Positions 24,024 through 28,090 of a stretch of 28,090 nt of DNA are shown here, piece by piece (position 1 is the first letter of the stretch; every line of letters begins with the position of its first letter). The notes below the pieces were generated by a model. The model did not search any database. It was not told the DNA's origin and saw nothing but the letters and a program-made list of their open reading frames with translations. Made by a program: the position numbers and the translations under genes. Origin of the DNA: Clostridium sp. (GTDB taxonomy: Bacteria > Bacillota > Clostridia > Clostridiales > Clostridiaceae); the NCBI GenBank assembly GCA_018372555.1, contig JAHAIU010000021.1, positions 1 to 28,090 on the forward strand, in the 5' to 3' direction.

Positions 24024-24060
24024 ATAAGAAAGAATTATTTTAAGAAAGGGAGTACTAAAG

Positions 24061-24252
24061 ATGGACTACGAAAATATGAAAATGGATAATGTAATAAAAA
24101 GAATTAATGAGCTTTATAAAAAAAGTAAAGAAGAAGGATTAAATGAAAGCGAAAAAGAAGAGCAACAAATATTAAGAAGAAGATATATTGATAGTGTTAA
24201 AAGTAATTTTAGGGCTCAATTAGAAACTGTGGAGTTAAAGAAAAAAAATTAA
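24061..24252 (+). CDS. DUF896 family protein (YnzC-like)
   Basis: A 63-residue, highly charged helical protein of the DUF896/YnzC family. The family pattern is clear: VIKRINELYKKSKEEGLNESEKEEQ, then LRRRYIDSVKSNFRAQLETVEL. This is a two-helix hairpin with the conserved LR-x-x-YI and NFRAQLE segments. Bacillus members have been linked to the SOS-region gene yneB-ynzC, but no biochemical function is established. GGGAG about eight bases before the ATG supports the start. It is the first gene of an operon; hprK begins 12 bases after its stop. Confidence 0.88.
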   Translation: MDYENMKMDNVIKRINELYKKSKEEGLNESEKEEQQILRRRYIDSVKSNFRAQLETVELKKKN

Positions 24253-24264
24253 AGGGTGATAGAT

Positions 24265-25173
24265 TTGTCAGTTAAAGTTGAAAAATTAATTAAGGATTTT
24301 GATATGGAAGTCCTAGTAGAAGGGGACAAAAATGCTGAGATTTTTGTAAATGATATTAATAGACCAGGGTTGCAACTTGCAGGATTTTACAATTATTTTG
24401 CACCAGAAAGGATACAAGTAATTGGTAAAGCAGAGTGGAGCTTTCTTGAGACTATGGGAATTGAGCTTAGAAAAAAGAGAATAAATAAGTATTGTAGTTT
24501 TAATTTAAAATGTTTAATGATTACTAGGGACTTAGAACCTCAAGAGGAATTATTAAAGGCAGCAGAAAAAAATAAAATATGGCTTATAAGAACTAGTCTG
24601 GTAACTACTAAATTTATGAGTAAATTAACAATTTACCTTGCAGATAAATTAGCACCTGAAACTAGAATTCATGGAGTTCTAGTAGATGTATATGGAATAG
24701 GGATTTTAATTACTGGGGAAAGTGGAATAGGCAAGAGTGAGACAGCTCTTGAACTTATTAAAAGAGGACATAGATTAGTAACTGACGATGCAGTTGATAT
24801 AAAAGAGGTTGATGGTGAGCTTATAGGTTCATCTCCAAGAATTACAATTGGAATGCTTGAAGTAAGAGGAATAGGAATTATTGATGTAGCATCACTTTAT
24901 GGTTTAAGTTCTGTATTGCCAGAAAAGGGCATAAAGCTTCTTATGCATTTTGAGCATTGGAAAGATGATGGGGATTATGATAGATTAGGCCTTAATGATG
25001 AAAGACAAGATATACTAGGGGTTAAGGTTAAGAAACTTAGAGTACCAGTAAGACCAGGAAGAAATATAGCAGTAATTATTGAGGCTGCTGCAGTTAACTA
25101 TAGACATTCTTTAATGTCAGATGTAACTCCTGTAGATATAATTGAGAGTAGAATGGACAAAATAATAGAGTAA
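24265..25173 (+). CDS. hprK: HPr kinase/phosphorylase
   Basis: HprK phosphorylates HPr on serine when glycolytic intermediates are high and removes the phosphate when inorganic phosphate rises. HPr-Ser-P is the co-repressor of CcpA, so it links to the cre box at 7452. I prefer the TTG start at 24265 (302 residues, MSVKVEKL) over GTG 24256, because GGTGAT (24255-24260) would then be a correctly spaced ribosome site and homologues start in this way. Visible motifs are TRIHGVLVDVYG with catalytic-region His136, the P-loop GESGIGKS (151-158), DDAVDI with Asp174-Asp175, and the family signature MLEVRGIGIIDV. The N-terminal domain (about 1-125) precedes the kinase domain. The length is typical and nothing is missing. 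Confidence 0.95.
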   Translation: MSVKVEKLIKDFDMEVLVEGDKNAEIFVNDINRPGLQLAGFYNYFAPERIQVIGKAEWSFLETMGIELRKKRINKYCSFNLKCLMITRDLEPQEELLKAAEKNKIWLIRTSLVTTKFMSKLTIYLADKLAPETRIHGVLVDVYGIGILITGESGIGKSETALELIKRGHRLVTDDAVDIKEVDGELIGSSPRITIGMLEVRGIGIIDVASLYGLSSVLPEKGIKLLMHFEHWKDDGDYDRLGLNDERQDILGVKVKKLRVPVRPGRNIAVIIEAAAVNYRHSLMSDVTPVDIIESRMDKIIE

Positions 25174-25198
25174 TAAATTTTATACTAAGGAGAATGTA

Positions 25199-26593
25199 AT
25201 GAGTACTATAGAAGAAAAAAACAATAAAGCATGGGAAAAATATGTTGGAGAAAAAAGAGAAGAGTTATTTGAGTTTTGTAGAGGATATATAAATTATATG
25301 TCTATTTGTAAAACAGAAAGAGAATGTGTACTTACAAGTATTAATATGGCTGAAGCTCTTGGATATAGAAACTTGGAAGACATAATTAATAATAATGAAA
25401 GATTAAAAGTTGGAGACAAGGTGTACTGTAACAATAAAAATAAGGCGTTAGCATTATTTTTAATTGGAAAAGAGCCTATTGAAAAGGGATTAAGAATAAT
25501 AGGTTCACATGTAGACTCTCCAAGACTTGATTTAAAGCAAAATCCATTATATGAAGATACAGGTCTTGCTATGATGGAAACCCACTATTATGGAGGCGTT
25601 AAAAAATATCAATGGGTAACGTTGCCATTAGCTCTACATGGGGTTGTAGTTAAAAAAGATGGAACTAAAATAGATGTTGTTATTGGTGAGGATGATAATG
25701 ATCCAGTTATTGGTGTTTCAGATCTTTTAATTCATTTATCAGCAGATCAGCTTCAAAAAAAGGGTAATGTAGTAGTTGAAGGTGAAGACTTAAACTTATT
25801 AGTAGGAAGTATTCCTTTAGAAGATAAAGAAAAGGATGCTGTTAAAGCTAATATTTTAAGAATACTTAATGAAAAATATGACTTTGATGAAGATGATTTT
25901 ATATCAGCAGAAATAGAAGTTGTTCCTGCTGGTAGAGCTAGAGAATATGGACTTGATAGAAGTATGATAATGGCTTATGGTCAAGATGATAGGGTTTGTG
26001 CATATACATCATTAATGGCATTATTAGATACAGAGGAAGTAGATTATACTAGCGTAGTATTATTAGTGGATAAAGAAGAAGTTGGAAGTAATGGAGCAAC
26101 AGGAATGCATTCAAGATTCTTTGAAAATACTGTTTCAGAAGTTATGGATAGACTTGGAGAGTATTCAAGTCTTAAATTAAAAAGAGCATTATCAAATTCA
26201 AAGATGCTATCAGCAGATGTTTCAGCAGCTTTTGATCCAAATTATCCATCAGTAATGGAAAAGAAAAATTCTGCTTACTTTGGAAAGGGCTTAGTATTTA
26301 ATAAATATACTGGAGCAAGAGGAAAGGTAGGATGTAATGATGCTAATCCTGAATACATAGCATGGCTTAGAAATATAATGGAAGAAAATGATGTTGTTTA
26401 TCAAACAGCAGAACTTGGTAAGGTAGATCAAGGTGGTGGAGGTACTATTGCTTATATTTTAGCAGAGTACAATATGGAAGTAATCGACTGCGGAGTTGCC
26501 CTTCAAAATATGCATGCCCCTTGGGAAATATCAAGTAAGCTTGATGTTTATGAAACAATGAGAGGATATAAGGCTTTCTTAGAAGCAAAGTAG
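25199..26593 (+). CDS. M18 family aspartyl-type aminopeptidase
   Basis: A 464-residue cytosolic dinuclear metallo-aminopeptidase of family M18, which removes N-terminal residues (often acidic) from peptides. The metal ligands and catalytic residues are recognisable: GSHVDSPRLD with His104 and Asp106, GQDDRV with bridging Asp263, DKEEVGSNG with Glu293-Glu294, and NMHAPWE with His439. A later aspartate in LSADVSAAFDPN completes the set. The substrate domain is inserted between HVDSPR and GQDDR, as in the tetrahedral assemblies of this family. AAGGAG about six bases before the ATG supports the start. It is the last gene of the DUF896-hprK operon, 25 bases after hprK, and closes at the terminator at 26597. 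Its exact peptide preference cannot be read from the sequence. Confidence 0.93.
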   Translation: MSTIEEKNNKAWEKYVGEKREELFEFCRGYINYMSICKTERECVLTSINMAEALGYRNLEDIINNNERLKVGDKVYCNNKNKALALFLIGKEPIEKGLRIIGSHVDSPRLDLKQNPLYEDTGLAMMETHYYGGVKKYQWVTLPLALHGVVVKKDGTKIDVVIGEDDNDPVIGVSDLLIHLSADQLQKKGNVVVEGEDLNLLVGSIPLEDKEKDAVKANILRILNEKYDFDEDDFISAEIEVVPAGRAREYGLDRSMIMAYGQDDRVCAYTSLMALLDTEEVDYTSVVLLVDKEEVGSNGATGMHSRFFENTVSEVMDRLGEYSSLKLKRALSNSKMLSADVSAAFDPNYPSVMEKKNSAYFGKGLVFNKYTGARGKVGCNDANPEYIAWLRNIMEENDVVYQTAELGKVDQGGGGTIAYILAEYNMEVIDCGVALQNMHAPWEISSKLDVYETMRGYKAFLEAK

Positions 26594-26596
26594 TAT

Positions 26597-26624
26597 AAAA
26601 AGGCTGCATTATGCAGCCTTTTTT
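26597..26624 (+). terminator. Terminator of the hprK operon
   Basis: AAAAAGGCTGCA at 26597-26608 pairs with TGCAGCCTTTTT at 26612-26623 around TTA, with a six-T tract. It starts three bases after the aminopeptidase stop codon. Confidence 0.92.
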
Positions 26625-26655
26625 AATTAACAATTAATAATTAACAATTAAGGAG

Positions 26656-26715
26656 GTAATTCTTATAGAATTACTAAAATAATTGTTTTTAGAAACTCCT
26701 TTGGGAGTTTTTTAA
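26656..26715 (+). repeat. 60-base repeat shared with copy A at 1283-1342, containing a second terminator
   Basis: About 60 bases match 1283-1342 closely, with one indel and several substitutions. Both begin GTAATTCTTA, then AGAATTACTAAAA, and end in the hairpin AAACTCC/GGAGTTT with a T-run (here 26693-26699 and 26704-26710). TAATTCT-TAT-AGAATTA is itself a perfect palindrome. It follows an AATTAACAATTAA-type spacer (26625-26650) but lacks the outer ends of copy A. Confidence 0.65.
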
Positions 26716-26757
26716 ATGCCTTAGGAATTATATTTGTTAAGAAAAATCATAATTTAG

Positions 26758-26786
26758 TTCACATAATTTTAATATGTGAATATACT
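26758..26786 (+). promoter_or_regulatory. Promoter and overlapping operator-like palindrome of the holin gene
   Basis: TTCACA at 26758-26763, 17 bases, then TATACT at 26781-26786 is a credible sigma-A promoter. The perfect inverted repeat TTCACATA (26758-26765) / TATGTGAA (26773-26780) covers the -35 and the whole spacer up to the -10. That is the position expected for a dimeric repressor. Confidence 0.55.
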
Positions 26787-26817
26787 GTATCATAGGCAAG
26801 AGGAAGGTGATATATGT

Positions 26818-27066
26818 ATGAATTTTGAGTGGTCAAGATTTAAAAATTATGGTTTATGGGTTTCTATTCTTGCTCTTATACCAATGATATTAAGTGCCTT
26901 TGGAGTTAAAGTAGTTGCTGAAGAATATCAAGCAATAACAAATTTAGTATTATCAATATTAGTTGCTTTAGGAATAGTGAATAATCCTACAACTAATTGC
27001 AAATGGTATGTTGATGATAAAAATAAGGATAGTAAAGAGAGTAACTTAAATTTACCTTCAAAGTAA
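26818..27066 (+). CDS. Orphan phage-type holin (phi-LC3-like family)
   Basis: An 82-residue small membrane protein resembling phi-LC3-type phage holins. It has a short polar start (MNFEWSRFKNY), a first helix WVSILALIPMILSAFGV (about residues 13-30) and a second amphipathic/hydrophobic helix TNLVLSILVALGIV (about 40-55). Then comes the family turn NNPTT and a hydrophilic, lysine-rich tail. I chose ATG 26818 over the upstream in-frame ATG 26776, because AAGGTGAT at 26804-26811 is spaced six bases before it and the promoter -10 overlaps the longer version. No endolysin, tail or other phage gene is nearby. It could be a remnant, or serve autolysis or non-classical export, as holin-like proteins do for some clostridial toxins. 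That role is inferred only. Confidence 0.75.
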   Translation: MNFEWSRFKNYGLWVSILALIPMILSAFGVKVVAEEYQAITNLVLSILVALGIVNNPTTNCKWYVDDKNKDSKESNLNLPSK

Positions 27067-27085
27067 TAAGTTAATTTAAAATCTT

Positions 27086-27136
27086 GGTGCTGTTGCACAA
27101 TAAAAAATTAATTTAGGCTGTTTGTGCGACAGTACC
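27086..27136. repeat. Inverted-repeat intergenic element, copy C (short form)
   Basis: GGTGCTGTTGCACAA at 27086-27100 mirrors TTGTGCGACAGTACC at 27122-27136 at 13 of 15 positions, with only 21 bases between the arms. It is the minimal form of the family seen at 1241-1390 and 21489-21588, and lies 20 bases after the holin stop, where it may act as a terminator hairpin. Confidence 0.65.
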
Positions 27137-27144
27137 TTTTTAAA

Positions 27145-27184
27145 GGGACAGTAGCTAGTTTAAAATAAAACTAACTACTGTCCC
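27145..27184. repeat. Long hairpin downstream of the PHP gene
   Basis: GGGACAGTAG (27145-27154) pairs with CTACTGTCCC (27175-27184). Inside, after one mismatch, TAGTTT pairs with AAACTA around a six-base loop. This gives 16 pairs in total. It lies between the converging holin and PHP genes and could block transcription from both sides, although T-tracts are poor. Confidence 0.7.
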
Positions 27185-27187
27185 CTA

Positions 27188-27217
27188 AAAGTTACAAGGA
27201 ATTAACCTTGTAACTTT
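27188..27217 (-). terminator. Terminator-like hairpin overlapping the PHP gene stop codon
   Basis: AAAGTTACAAGG (27188-27199) and CCTTGTAACTTT (27206-27217) form a perfect 12-pair stem. The loop holds the stop codon (27202-27204), so the final codons KLQG make up one arm. On the minus strand it ends in CTTTTAGG, a short T-tract. Confidence 0.6.
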
Positions 27218-28038
27218 AACCATCTTAACATATGAAGTAAATTTTCATCATCTGGAATATTTACATCCCCAACATTACCATGACGTACGTCGTTAGGTAT
27301 TCCGTGACAATCAGATCCACAAGAAATATATAAGTTTCTATCGTTAGCTATCTTTAAAAATCTTTTAGTCTCTTTAGGTTTATTTCTAAAATAAATTGCT
27401 TCAAGACCATCAAATCCAAGGTCTAATAAATCTTCTATAGAAGTTTTTTTAACTAGTACTGGATGAGCTAAGAAAACTAAAGCATTAAATTTTTTTAGAA
27501 GTTTAATACCTTCAGTAGTTGTAACCTTTGTAGAAGGTACATAGGCTCTGCAATCATTACCTATAAAGTTTTCAAATATATATTCGTGATCATAAGGATA
27601 TCCTGCATCCATAATGGCCTTAGCAATATGAGGTCTTGCAATAGTATCTTTTCCGTTAGATAATACTTTATTTATATCTATATCAAGATTATGAAATTTC
27701 TTTAAGTTATCTATAATTTTATAAGATCTCTCTATTCTTTTTTCTTTAAAAGCATCTAATACTTTATGTAATTCTTCATTATTGTAATTTTCTTTAGTAA
27801 AAAATCCTAGTACATGAATAGATTCTCCATTATGTTCTGTAGATAATTCAATACCTGGAATGAAATTAACTTTTAATTTATCAGCTTCTAAAATAGCTTC
27901 AGGAATACCTGTTAATGTATCATGATCAGTTAATGCTATATAATCTAGATTTCTGTCTTTTGCCATTATAACTATATCTTTAGGGCTATATCTACCATCA
28001 GAGCAAATTGAGTGAGTATGCAAATCACACTTAATCAT
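27202..28038 (-). CDS. PHP-domain phosphatase (YciV/TrpH, nucleoside 3',5'-bisphosphate phosphatase-like)
   Basis: A 278-residue cytoplasmic PHP-domain metallohydrolase of the YciV/TrpH type. Characterised relatives remove phosphate from nucleoside 3',5'-bisphosphates and trim 5' ends of RNA (RNase AM). Metal ligands are evident: HTH (His7, His9), SDG (Asp14), LTDHDT (Asp38 to Asp40), IPGIE with Glu64, IHVLG with His75, FLAHPV further on and SCGSDCHG near the end. The typical insertion follows the core (DCRAYVPSTKVTTTEGI). I chose ATG 28038 over the in-frame TTG at 28053, because AGGAG (28048-28044) is five bases before the ATG and overlaps the longer version. It stands alone in this window. 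The substrate is inferred from the family only. Confidence 0.88.
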   Translation of the reverse strand: MIKCDLHTHSICSDGRYSPKDIVIMAKDRNLDYIALTDHDTLTGIPEAILEADKLKVNFIPGIELSTEHNGESIHVLGFFTKENYNNEELHKVLDAFKEKRIERSYKIIDNLKKFHNLDIDINKVLSNGKDTIARPHIAKAIMDAGYPYDHEYIFENFIGNDCRAYVPSTKVTTTEGIKLLKKFNALVFLAHPVLVKKTSIEDLLDLGFDGLEAIYFRNKPKETKRFLKIANDRNLYISCGSDCHGIPNDVRHGNVGDVNIPDDENLLHMLRWLKLQG

Positions 28039-28090
28039 TGTATCTCCTTTCAAAACATTTAATTATATAAGTTGTAATAAAGTCTTTACT

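Larger units (their letters stand above)
23715..24060. other. AT-rich divergent intergenic region (Spo0E-like / DUF896)
   Basis: These 346 bases hold the minus-strand promoter at 23760-23787 and the plus-strand promoter at 23995-24023. The rest is AT-rich, with no ORF or structure I can support. Confidence 0.6.

Noticed and set aside
26625..26715. CRISPR-like repeats (AATTAAC units)
   Set aside because: The units are short, imperfect and contiguous, with no spacers and no cas genes nearby. They are simple AT-rich repeats.
26776..27066. Prophage remnant around the holin
   Set aside because: No integrase, lysin, tail or attachment site is visible, and the neighbours are ordinary chromosomal genes.

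Overview
The window looks like chromosomal DNA of a low-GC, spore-forming anaerobe of the genus Clostridium (sensu stricto). The evidence is the very AT-rich sequence with strong GGAGG ribosome binding sites, an oxygen-sensitive class III ribonucleotide reductase (nrdDG), a YtaF sporulation membrane protein, a Spo0E-like phosphatase, HPr kinase and LPXTG surface proteins. I cannot name the species. There is no integrated phage or transposase; the accessory parts are two giant surface proteins, an orphan holin and short intergenic repeats.

Layout: (1) 1-1400: a Cupin_5 protein, an unrecognised membrane-anchored protein and a short inverted-repeat element. (2) 1412-5860: aspartokinase (minus strand), then nrdD-nrdG (plus) closed by two hairpins. 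(3) 5888-13790: an acidic amino-acid symporter (minus) divergent from a 2081-residue cell-wall-anchored amylopullulanase, which has a near-perfect CcpA (cre) box 39 bases before its start codon. (4) 13807-15255: a speD-speE spermidine operon (minus) with a clear sigma-A promoter and a leader holding a weak terminator-like hairpin and a 14-codon upstream ORF. (5) 15430-21590: a 1951-residue LPETG-anchored protein joining a lamin-tail domain, a PHP/CehA-type phosphoesterase, an OB-fold region and a complete 5'-nucleotidase. Its upstream region has six TAAC-core hexamers, mostly 11 bases apart, resembling a Firmicute PhoP (Pho box) array. (6) 21616-23720: ytaF, a DUF1292 protein, an acidic unknown protein, a structured RNA best read as 6S RNA, a long perfect inverted repeat and a Spo0E-like gene. 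(7) 24018-26624: an operon of a DUF896 protein, hprK and an M18 aminopeptidase. (8) 26758-28038: an orphan holin with an operator-like palindrome over its promoter, more repeats, and a cytoplasmic PHP phosphatase.

How it fits together: the amylopullulanase harvests starch or glycogen at the surface and is probably repressed through CcpA and HPr-Ser-P. The kinase that makes HPr-Ser-P is encoded in the same window. The second giant protein would release phosphate (and perhaps adenosine) from external nucleotides, and the Pho-box-like array predicts induction by phosphate starvation. The most interesting regulatory candidates are that array, the speD leader and the holin operator. All of these are inferences from sequence alone.
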